From NCBI RefSeq assembly GCF_000003815.2, contig NC_049989.1, forward strand, positions 8,832,251 through 8,896,250: 64,000 nucleotides of DNA, written 5' to 3'. This DNA comes from Branchiostoma floridae (taxonomy: Eukaryota; Chordata; Leptocardii; Amphioxiformes; Branchiostomatidae). The notes under the pieces were generated by a model. The model saw nothing but the letters and a program-made list of their open reading frames with translations. It searched no databases and had not been told where the DNA came from. Shown here one piece after another: positions 1 to 10,149 of this stretch (within the stretch, counting starts at the first letter, position 1; each line of letters begins with the position of its first letter). The translations under genes and the position numbers were made by a program.

Positions 1-172
1 TTTGACACATTTTTTAGGACGGCGTACATATGTGAACCGGCAGAATTATGACAGTAGACGTTACATACAATTAATGTCTAACCAAGCGCCAGCACATATT
101 CAGGCCAAGTGGAGTAACTGGTAACACTCATTAAGCGTCAGGTAATGATGCTTTTGCGGTATTTGACGTTGT

Positions 173-3100
173 TCAAGCCCGCCCGACATAGTTACTTGGG
201 CAGCAGGATATGACAAAAGTCTCCCCCACCTGTTCCACATCATTACCGACACCCGCTAGGAGGTTCCCGCCCCGTTCCAAGACTTTGTCGAACTCCTCGT
301 CGGCTTTGTCGAACTGCCCTGAGAAGTAGTCCTCCAGAGCTCCAATGACCTTCTCCTGATGGTTCTCCACGACTCCCTCCGCGATCCTATCCCCGAGCGC
401 GTCCACCACCTTCCCGCCCACATCCGCGGCCGCCTGCGCCACGAAGGCGGGGACGGCACGCTTTGCGCGGTGGCTCGTCGGAGCTGTAATAGTTATTATA
501 AAAGTACGTCAGGGTTAACTGTGTAAAAAATATGGGGGTCCAAGAAGGAAACCACACGTTTTGATCTACACGCAACTATCTTCGGAAGTGGTAAAACGCC
601 TTCGCCCGGCAAACTCCCTTCTCGGCTTAGCCCATGTTGAAAACCCCATGGCCCAAATCAGCGTACCCCACGAAATAAACACCGCCGTTCCGAAAGTCTG
701 TGAAGGAGGCTACTGAATATCAAACTCTTTCTTGCAACTGTAAAGCAGGTTACTCAAGTTTGACTGCGAATCACCCACAAAGGACAGAACCAGCGAGCTG
801 GACAATTGTGCCAAGGTGTGTCCTCAGCATGCTACTATGGAACCAACATTGCATGACCAAAAACTAGATTGTGGAATACTTGGCTTCCATGAGTTCTGGA
901 AGATCACTAGGGATTCGAATGATTCAAATGTCTTAAATATAAGTTAAACCTCTTTGAGTATTGGCCTTGAGGTTATTTCATCTTTCTCTGAGAAGGCAAA
1001 ACGCCTTAAAAGAATTTGTCGCATCAAATTTTCAGCACGGAATGTTGCACTCCTCGTTCGGGATCTTGAAGCTAACGAAGGCAGCCCAACCAGACCACGC
1101 CCCGGCGGTAGTTCCTAAGAACATTTTGTCTAAATTATCTCCTATCCTGGTCAAGCTCTTCAATCGTTGTCTGAAGGAAAGATATTTGTCTAATATCTGG
1201 AAAATATCATCAGTCTGTCCTGGTTTTAAGAGTGTGAGGCACCAGTCATCTCCATTCTCGTTTTGGATAATCAGCTTTAGCAGCATCATTAATAAATTCT
1301 GTGAGTCCGTAACTAACACGTCCTCAACAAACTCCGATCCTGACTGTCAAACAATATGGGTTTCTGTCTTCTATATGCACGGCAGGTGTTTTGGCTGTTA
1401 TATATGTATTGTCAGATTTGCCATATATTGTCAGTCTATACAGACTATGACATACCTACGCATTACAGAAAAAGTTTCAAAACAAGAAACATAAGAAGGA
1501 AAACCTAAAAGTAGTCCGCACATAACTGACCACACGTGGGTTAGGACTGTCATAATCCATCAAAAAAGAACAGCCCTTGATGGTGGCTTTGTGTCCAGAG
1601 AAGTTACCGTCGATTTATCAAAAGCTATTCTGCAGGGTATGGCAAAGACGTTTGATATAACGTTAACAGTTACAACCTTGCCACTTATAGATTCTCCGGC
1701 AAGGTTCTTGCCGCAATAAAGTCTTGTCTCTATCTGTATTCTATATGTACTACGTAAGATATCAAGCTTCATAAACCATAAAGACCCATTCATCGGTAGA
1801 CATTAATTCTAACCCAAAAGCCCAATTACTAAACCCAATTACTAATCCCTGTACAGTAAATATGTACAGGAGCCCACCCTGGCTAGCTGGAGACGTACGT
1901 GAACCTATTAACTGCATAAGATATCAACCTTCATAAACAAACAAAAAATCAATTGACTGGTTAATTAATCCCATCCCCAAAACCCAATTACTAAACCCAA
2001 TCACTAATCTCTGTACAGTAAATATATACAGGAGCTCACTCTATATCTAGCTAGTTGGAGACGTACGCGAACCTATGTGCACATGTACTACTAGTATAAC
2101 ATAAGATATCAAGCTTCATAAACCACAAAAATCAATTGACTGTTTAACATTGATCCTATCCCCAAAACCCTATTACTAAACCCAATTACTAAACCCAATT
2201 ACTAATCCATGTACAGTAACTGTGCAGGAGAACAGCCTAGCTAGCTGAATATGTAAACGAAACTAAATAAGATATCAGGATTCATAAACCACAAAATCAA
2301 TTGACTGGTAAACATTGATTCTATCCCCAAAGCCCAATCAAACCCCGACAGAATCAGCAATGTGAAGATCTATATCTATAAAATCCCTGTTAGGAACGTC
2401 AGAGTCATCTGAGAATACAAGCACGAAAGACAAATAGAAATAGGGAAAATACAAAAACATAACCACTGCTCATCGCCCATGTGCTCAACAGATACTCGAG
2501 AACTGTTGCTGAAACTCTTAGACTAGCTAAAAATATCAACAAAGTGTTGTCACAAATCCATCCGCTCTAGTTTGCCAGATGATGCCAATCTCTCCCAACC
2601 CCCAGAGCTGTGGCATTGCGGACCTAACCGTTCAAGAAGCCTTCGCTGAAAAAGTCCCTATACTTCGCCGGCTCAAGAACACCGTGAGACTTACAGACTT
2701 TTAAAGTTAACCGCTGAGGTAACAGAACCTTCTATGACATCCCATATATAAACGCAACGCCTGTGGTCTCCAAATTTCTTTAAAAAAATGTCCACACTTG
2801 ACAATATGAATGCCTGACAGTTAACAATATTCCCTCACAAGTCGAGTTGGGTTTCAGATCTGACAATTTCCACAAACAACTCAATGAGAGATGGCACAAA
2901 AGTCAACGATCATCATAGCCACAGAGTTCGTTATACATTTAGAATGACTCAGAATGAAGACAAACATAGGATAACTCCGCTGAAGATCACCAATCAAAAG
3001 GGACATGGAAACAGCTCATGTTAGATGTGATAGCCCTGCCGTAGGTAGCCTAATGTTTGACTCGTATGTTTAGATTTCATGCAAGAGATCCATTTATTAT

Positions 3101-4470
3101 AAACTGGATAACCAACAGAAATACTCAAAACCATAAACACAATATCCAACAACATTTCAGTAAGCATTGACATGTAAATCATTGGACAGAGAGGGTAGCC
3201 CTGACAACAACATACAATGTAATTGCCTCTTCCCTAGACTTCCTTTTTATCGCCCGTACATGAACAAACTATAACTGATTTACTGCAAGTCAAAATATGT
3301 GCAGGTCTGTTGAATGAAACGGTCAAACTTTTATCAAGGATACGGCCGATTATCAAGCTTACGACAAAAGGTTAAAATATAATCGCTAGTCTGTACATGG
3401 GAGAAGATAGTACTGGGGTACACGAATGGAAAATAGAGAAATACTTTGCTACGTTGCAACGAAAACAACGATGCAGTATAGTAGCAAAATGCTTATAGAC
3501 GCATGCAATGAAGAATGGCTATACAACCATACAGTACCTCAGACTGCATAGCCTGGGTAACTAGAGTTAGAATGTGTGCTACTGGAAAGGGCTAATGTCC
3601 ATCCGAGGGGGAGAGGGCGTAAGCCGGTGAGGCATGTACCTCTCAATCACTTTAGAAGGATGACTATGCTTATGAATAGGAAATAATCTCCCAGGTGCAA
3701 CAGAATCGAACCGAGAAGGCTAGCTTGTTCTTACTGATATAAAACTGGTTTGCCTTACCACTGTTTATCGGTTCTGTGATATGAAAGAAAGTAACTGACA
3801 TTAAACTATCTAGCGGCATGAAAACATATTTTACAAACCATCGCGAGATAGACAACTGAGTTGTTTAAGAAGCATATCATGCAGAATAACGTTATAGGGT
3901 TACGGTTAGGGTTAGGGCTCAGATCTCGACAACAAAGCACGCAATTTCAAAACGGTTTGCAGATTACAAGTACCCACCAATAGACCTTTCAAATCATACC
4001 AAGTTTGGCAGCCTTGAAGATAGGTTAGGGTTAGGGCTATTTTAGGGTTAGGGTTAGGGTTGCGGTTAGGGTTAGGGCTCAGATCTCGACAACAAAGCAC
4101 GCAATTTCAAAACGGTTTGCAGATTACAAGTACCCACCAATAGACCTTTCAAATCATACCAAGTTTGGCAGCCTTGAAGATAGGTTAGGGTTAGGGCTAT
4201 TTTAGGGTTAGGATTAGGGTTGCGGTTAGGGTTAGGGCTCAGATCTCGACAACAAAGCACGCAATTTCAAAACGGTTTGCAGATTACAAGTACCCACCAA
4301 TAGACCTTTCAAATCATACCAAGTTTGGCAGCCTTGAAGATAGGTTAGGGTTAGGGCTATTTTAGGGTTAGGGTTATCTGATGCACAATTTTGTTTGTAA
4401 ACTCACCAGCCGGAGACGCGATGACAGTTGCAGTAACGCCGCAGAGGCACAGCAAGACTTCCCTCCACAT
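173..4470 (-). CDS. Small secreted precursor protein, unknown family (signal peptide + RAKR site)
   Basis: Two coding exons: 4407-4470 (ATG at 4470) and 173-483. The first encodes 21 residues forming a signal peptide (starts MWREVLLCLCG, ends IASPA) and stops at a consensus donor in phase 1; the second starts after TTACAG in matching phase. The spliced product has 124 residues. After a short pro-segment comes RAKR (residues 27-30), a furin-type site, leaving a 94-residue mature part rich in Ala, Gly, Val, Asp and Glu, with a helical middle (GDRIAEGVVENHQEK) and a CC pair near the C-terminus. The coding exons are far more GC-rich than the AT-rich intron. Secretion and processing are inferred from motifs. 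I do not recognise the family and assign no function; it could be a peptide hormone, defence or matrix peptide. The main doubt is whether an exon is missing in the 3.9-kb intron. Confidence 0.62.
1080..1320 (+). mobile_element. Degenerate non-LTR retrotransposon fragment (reverse transcriptase finger region)
   Basis: Frame +1 reads VPKNILSKLSPILVKLFNRC, then WKISSVCPGFKS and SSPFSFWIISFSSIINKFCES. This matches the usual order in jockey/CR1-type reverse transcriptases (a helix ending in FN.CL, then W..S.V.P.FK, then P.N.RPIS...I.K..E). Key residues have decayed (the RPIS position reads IIS) and the open frame soon ends, so it is a fossil. It lies in the intron of the secreted-precursor gene. 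The LINE clade cannot be told. Confidence 0.5.
1758..2345. repeat. Tandem repeat, about 160-187 bp unit, 3.5-4 copies
   Basis: The phrase GATATCAAGCTTCATAAAC recurs with small changes at 1758, 1919, 2106 and 2270. Each is followed by ACCCAATTACTAA blocks and GTACAGTAA..TACAGGAG. Copies differ by point changes and small indels. No coding content is seen. It lies in the intron of the secreted-precursor gene. Confidence 0.8.
2350..3902. other. Intronic AT-rich sequence without recognisable features
   Basis: Both strands lack coding-like open frames, RNA genes or terminal inverted repeats that I can see. It is the middle of the 3.9-kb intron. Confidence 0.5.
3903..4378. repeat. 160-bp satellite-like repeat, 3 copies, with TTAGGG telomere-like blocks
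   Basis: Three almost identical 160-bp units begin near 3912, 4072 and 4232. Each has a unique core (CTCAGATCTCGACAACAAAG ... GCAGCCTTGAAGATA) flanked by runs of TTAGGG and GGTTAGGGTTAGGG. The copies differ at very few positions, so amplification was recent. It ends about 30 bp from the donor of the signal-peptide exon. Short open frames here are by-products of the repeat. Confidence 0.9.
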
Positions 4471-5109
4471 GTTGAGGGCCCTCGGACACCGTTAAACTCG
4501 GCCGAACTGTGGGTGAAACAGGCCAAGATATAAGTTAAGTTATTTCAAGGAAACAAAGCAGGCGAACATCAGGCCTAGTTGGGACTTGTCACTGTTTATC
4601 TAGCGGCTACAGATACGTTGGAAGCGGATAGAAGTTTGCATGACATGAGTGAGCTCGGGCAAGGGTAGCATGCATTTATAACGTACGTCGTCTTAAAACC
4701 ATTGGTCCAAATGGACCCTTCCAACCGGAGGAACAAATAGAATCCCCTGTTCTATTTCGAATACTCAAAAACAGGGACAGGAATGGCCAAAGAAAAATGC
4801 TATGCCTTTTTGTTGAAGACTACACCGGCTGAGTATAGTTGTTTTGGGAAGGGTAGGCGCTACATAGCGTAATACGTTGTTCCTGGACAAGATGGAGATG
4901 TAAAGCAGTGTACGTAGAAGAGACGGGACTCTGCACTAGCGGACTTTGTAGTAGGGTCTTATTTGTATTTGGCGTGTGGTACAAGCTCCTTCTCCGTGAG
5001 CGACCGAAAAAATAAAGAGAAAAAGTCCATCAACTTTTGGCCTGTCACGATAAGAAAAAAGGCTGACAAAGAAAGGCATGTTACATGCATGAAGTTAGTG
5101 AATACTTAC

Positions 5110-5305
5110 AAGAGTAGTCCGGAGTCAGTCCTGTAGTTCTGTTCTGGTGCTGAGAGTTGGGTGTCGGGAGAGTTTTGGCTGGAGCCAAGAGTTGGGTCGT
5201 CGTCTGGAGTTTCGGCTGAAGCCGAATCAGAATGAGCAGTGGAGCTGGCGGAGGGACACTTATACTGGTATGTGGGCGGGGTATTGCTGATCGCTGATTG
5301 GTGCA
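5110..5305 (-). promoter_or_regulatory. Promoter and non-coding first exon of the secreted-precursor gene
   Basis: Reading the minus strand there is a CCAAT box (5297-5301), a CCGCCC GC box (5274-5280) and TATAAG (5259-5264). An exon without any ATG follows and ends at 5110 with the donor GTAAGT. The next exon (4407-4506, acceptor CCCACAG) carries the start codon at 4470. Spacing fits transcription starting near 5230. The sequence just upstream (about 5340-5430) is a diverged copy of segments repeated at about 6.9, 8.55 and 10.1 kb, so the promoter lies at the edge of the tandem array. Confidence 0.5.
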
Positions 5306-6038
5306 ACGTGATGTAAACCGTCAACAACACGATGTCATCCGACACATCCGACACTGCCAACGTGGACAGTGAAACGTCGCACAACAGATCTATAAAGGGG
5401 GGGGGGGGCAATATCCTCGCCTCCAACATTAATATGCCAAGACATCACCGCAATATAGAGCCATTTTTATACTTTATACCTGCTCTTTACTTTACCAGTA
5501 ACCTGGTGTCGTACCTGCCTACCCTGGGGGCCAGACAGGATCGGGTAGCTAGCGTGTTTATTCTACGGGGGCCCAAGGCAGTCAGTCCGCCGATCTCATA
5601 TTAGCGGAGGAGTCGCACACATATAGGCGCATTTTAAATTTACCACGCAATTGATAATGGGTACTGCCAAAAGTGATAGAACTATACTGCTAAACGTCAT
5701 AGGACGATACTAATAAAACCCTGACGAATGTGAATAACGTGTTAGTCAACTTGAGATACGGTTAATGACCAGCGGTTTCAGACAGGCAACTCGTCCTTGA
5801 AAAGCAGCCGTCATAGCAAGGATGAAGCCTTTCAGTAACGTACATCTCATCATTCTGCAGACATAGAGCCTGAGCAATAAGGAAGACTTTCACACAGAAA
5901 GTAATACAACCTCAGTTTTAACCCAAACCGACAAGATTGATACGTTTTGCAACTAATTAATTGGAAGGTTCTAGTAACGAGACAATGTGTATATGTTGGT
6001 TATTGAGTTTGTGCTTTTGTTGTTTTCCCTACATAATG

Positions 6039-7490
6039 TCAGGACCTTATGTTCTGTAGATCCTGGTACATCTCACGCAGAAGGGCATTAGAACCACGGG
6101 CTGGCCGTCCCTGACTGGCCTGGGATGGTGAGTTCGGTTGAGTGACGGTGGCGCTGATCGTATCTAAAAGACAAGCTAACTGGCCTGTGTTATAAGATTC
6201 TGGTCTGCCCAGTTCGTGCTTTGTGTCGTATATCCTCGTTCAAATAAAAATATATTCAACAATTTACGTGTACAGCAGATGCCCCAACTTGAATGTTCCA
6301 AGTCATAATTCAATCTTATTTATTTAAGCTTACTTGTGTTTAATCTCATTTTTACTCGACCTCTGGAGAAACCTGTGTCAGTTGAAACATAGAAGATGTA
6401 ATTTGTTTTTTCGAAAACTAAAATGGTAGCTGTATGTAATTTTAGTACACTTGTAGGCACAAACCTCGATTAAAATGAATAGAGCCGTTATCTATCTAAC
6501 ATGATATAGGGTCAATAAACTGCGGTTTCAAACCGGCAGCACGTCCCTGAGACAGTGTTCATCACAAAGACATGCCTCAGTGTTGAAAAAGAATCATCAT
6601 TACACAGACCTATAGTTTGAGCCCATGAAAAAGAGAGAAAGTGCTTAATGAGATTTTGTAACATGTATCGAACGATCATAACCATTTGACGACACTTGTG
6701 TGTTTAAGTGAATGTTTTCAAGGTTAGCTAGCTAGTTCTGTTATCTGACAGGTTCGTGTTGCCTGTACCCCGTATACAAAAGGTTGTTGCCTACAGACAA
6801 TATCGATCATTTGTCATGGTGACATTTCATAAATGTAAGACAATATCTGTTTATTTTTAAGTTTAGATCTATGATATTGCCAAAATTATCTACCAGGACG
6901 CCCCTATCGACGTGGACCGCGTAACTTCACACAACAGATCTATAGATGAGGGTTCAATTATCGCGTCATGAAGCGAGACGAGTAATCAGATATGAGTATG
7001 TGTTAAAACTAAATCCAATTTCAAAAGAAAATTAACAGTCTGTGTACAGCAGTGGTCCCAACTTTCCGAGACATTTTTTATCTATAAATTGATCTTGTAG
7101 GTTGGTCCCTTCAGTCATTATCACAATATTATGCAATTGTCATGGTTTATAGATGTTTTTTATTTTCACCAGACTGTTGAGAAACTTGGTGTCGTACCTG
7201 CCAGAAATAAATTGATAGACGATTCACTGCAGTTAAAATTCTCCTGCATGTTGTAGTGCACTTGTCGCACGTATACAAGCGCATCTCAAATTTACCACGC
7301 AACTGATAATGGGTACTGCCAAAAGTGACAGAACGATCACTTATACTAATAAAACCCTTACGAATATGAAAAAATCTGTTAGCCAACATAAGATAGGGTT
7401 AATGACCAGCGGTTTCAGACAGGCAACTCGTCCTTGAAAAGCAGCCGTCATTGCAAGGATGAAGGCTTTCAGTAACGTACATCTCATCAT
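6039..7490 (-). CDS. Possible two-exon small secreted peptide gene inside the tandem array
   Basis: Proposed exon 1 (7407-7490) reads 28 codons starting MMRCTLLKAFILAMTAAF, a convincing signal peptide. Proposed exon 2 (6039-6119) follows a clean CATCCCAG acceptor and reads 26 codons plus TGA, ending SNALLREMYQDLQNIRS. Both are phase 0 and together give 54 residues. The exon 1 donor (CTG|GTCATT) is poor, which is the main weakness. Related pieces exist in the other array copies: exon 1 at 5770-5853 (intact, no exon 2 after it) and about 9019-9102 (frameshifted); exon 2 at 7676-7761 (5-nt insertion, frameshifted) and 9276-9356 (in frame). This is the only adjacent pair with both pieces intact. 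Function unknown. Confidence 0.35.
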
Positions 7491-7675
7491 TCTGCAGACA
7501 TAGAGCCTGAGCAATAAGGAAGACTTTCACACAGAAAGTAATACAACCTCAGTTTTAACAAAAACCGACAAGATTGATACATTTTGCAACTAATTAATTG
7601 GAAGGTTCTAGTAACGAGACAATGTGTATGTGTTGGTTATTGAGTTTGTGCTTTTGTTGTTTTCAATACATAATG

Positions 7676-9102
7676 TCAGGACCTTATGTTCTGTAGATCC
7701 TGGTACATCTCACGCAGAAGGGCATTAGACCTGAACCACGGGCTGGCCGTCCCTGACTGGCCTGGGATGGTGAGTTCGGTTGAGTGACGGTGGCGCTGAG
7801 CGTATTTCCAAGACAAGCTAACTGGCCTGTGTTATAAGATTCTGGTCTGCCCAGCTTGTGCTTTGTGTCGTATATCCTCGTTCAAATAAAAATTATTCAA
7901 CAATTTACGTGTACAGCAGATGCCCCAACTTGAATGTTCCAAGTCATAATTCAATTTCATTATCTAAGCTTAATGCTTGTGTTTATTCTCATTTTTACTT
8001 GAACTCTTGAGTCGTGCATCAATTAAAACATAGAATATTCCCTGTAATTATTTTTTTTCGAAAACTGAAATGGTAGCTGTATGTACATTTTAGTACGTTT
8101 GTAGCCACAACCCTCGATGAAAATGAATAAAGTCGTTATCAATCTTACGTGATATAGGGTCAATAAACTGCGGTTTCAGACCGGCAGCACGTCCTTGAGA
8201 CAGTGTTCATCACAATGGTATGCCTCAGTGTTGAAAAAGAATTATCACTACACAGATCTATAGTTTGAGCCTAAAAAGAAAGAAAGTGCTTGATAATGAG
8301 TTTTTATAACATGCATTGAACGATCATAACCATTTGACGACACTTGTGTGTTTAAGTGAATGTTTTCAAGGTTAGCTAGATAGTTCTGTTATAGGACAGA
8401 TTCGTGTTGCCTGTACCCCGTATACAAAAGGCTGTATGCAAACAGACGATATCATTTGTCATAGTGATATTTCATAAATATTAGACAATACCTGTGTATT
8501 TTTAAGTTTATATCTATGATATTGCCAAAATTATCTACCAGGACGCCCCTATCGATGTGGACCGCGTAACTTCACACAGCAGATCTATATATGAGGGTTC
8601 AATTATCGCGTCGTGCAGCAAGACGAGTAATCAAGTATGAATATGTGTTAAAATTAAATCCAATTTCAAAAGATAATTAACAGTCTGTGTGTACAGCAGC
8701 TGTCCCGACTTTCCGAGGCATCATCACAATGTTATGCAATTTTCATAGTTTATGCATATTTCTTATTTTCACCAGAATTGTTGAGAAACTTGGTGTCGTG
8801 TCTACCTGCCAGAATTCACTGCAGTTGAATTCCCCGTTAGTGAAACGTTAGGTGTTGCATATTGTGGTACACTTGTCGCACATATACAAGCGCATCTCAA
8901 ATTTACAACGCAATTGATAATGGGTACTACTAAAAATGATAGAACGATAACTTATACTAATAAAACCCTGACGAATATGAAAAAAAATCTGTTAGCCAAC
9001 ATGAGATAGGGTTAATGACCAGCGGTTTCAGACCGGCAACTCGTCCTTGAGAGGCAGCCGTCTTACAAGGATGAAGGCTTTCAGTAACGTACATCTCATC
9101 AT
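7676..9102 (-). pseudogene. Broken second copy of the array peptide gene
   Basis: The signal-peptide segment (9019-9102) has a 1-nt deletion: the homologue of GCTATGAC reads GTAAGAC, so the frame is lost. The downstream last-exon segment (7676-7761) carries 5 extra nt relative to the copy at 6039-6119 and shifts frame before the conserved SNALLREM tail. Both halves being disabled fits a duplicate decaying after tandem duplication. Further orphan pieces lie at 5770-5853 (signal-peptide segment) and 9276-9356 (last-exon segment). Confidence 0.35.
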
Positions 9103-9382
9103 TCTGCAGACATAGAGCCTGAGCAAAAAAGAGACACTTTCACACATAAAGTCGCACAACCTCATGAATGTAAATGAATACATTTTGTAACTAGTTAATT
9201 GGAATATCCTTTAATGAGACACTGTGTATGTGTATGTTGTTGAGTTTGTGCTTTTGTTGTTTTCAATACATAATGTCAAGACCTTATGTCCTGTAGATCC
9301 TGGTACATCTCACGCAGAAGGGCATTAGACCTGAACACCGAGCTGAGCGTCCTTGGCTGGGATGTTGACACTGGCGCTGATA

Positions 9383-9616
9383 CCCCCCCTTTTCACTAGG
9401 ACGGCGCTCTCGCTGCACTCTCTAATTTGACAGATCGCTCAACGAATTGCAGTAGAAAAGAAACTAATCTTTTTGCACTTTGTGTATTTTGCTGTCCTCT
9501 CAGCCACAATTTTATCAATGCTGTATGCTATAAACAGTATGAAATCAAAGGTTACACATATCATATTTAGGTCGCAGTGAGAGCGCAGAGCGATCGCCGT
9601 CTAGTCTAAAGGGGGC
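9383..9616. mobile_element. Short TIR element (MITE) inserted in array copy 3
   Basis: Inverted ends pair CCCCCCTTTTCACTAGGACG with the complement of CGCCGTCTAGTCTAAAGGGGG, continuing as CGCTC-rich arms. It interrupts GGCGCTGA..GTATTTTC, which is continuous in copies 1 (about 6150) and 2 (about 7797), so those copies show the empty site. Element about 234 bp with no coding capacity. Confidence 0.7.
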
Positions 9617-10149
9617 CTGAAGAAGTGTATTTTCGAGGCAAGCTAACAGGCTTCTGTTACAAGATTCTGGTCTGCCTTACCTGTGCTTTGTGATGAATAC
9701 ATGGAATATCCTGGTTTACAATATTTCCCTTTGAGCCTTAACAACAACTTCCTTGCGAAAGTAAAATATCGTCAAATGATAAACCCGTTTCAAAAGACAC
9801 TCAGCAATCTACATGTACAGCAGTTGCCCCAACTTGCCTGAAAAGCATGCCGTGCGTGTGATAATGAGCTTTTGTAAATTGTATCAAAAGATCACAACCA
9901 TTTGACAATACTTGTTTAAGTGAATGTTTTCAAGGTTAGCTAGCTTTTCTGTCTTATGAAAGGTTCCTGTAGCCCGTACACAAAAGATTGTAAGCCAATA
10001 CAACAAACCATTAGTCATGGTGGCATGTCATAAATATTAGACAATTAAGGTATATTATTAAGTTTATATCTATCATATTGTCAAAATTGTCAACCAGGAC
10101 GTCCCCGTGTATCATTACAAAACAGATCTATAGACGAGGATTTCATGTC

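Noticed and set aside
3912-4260. Two identical 62-codon minus-strand frames
   Set aside because: They repeat because the 160-bp satellite repeats; PNPNRNPNPNP is translated TTAGGG.
5746-5870. Plus-strand exon in the array (RFQTGNSSLKSSRH frame) instead of the minus-strand signal peptide
   Set aside because: Open on both strands in some copies, but the plus-strand reading lacks a start codon and the minus-strand reading starts with a clear signal peptide; not fully excluded.
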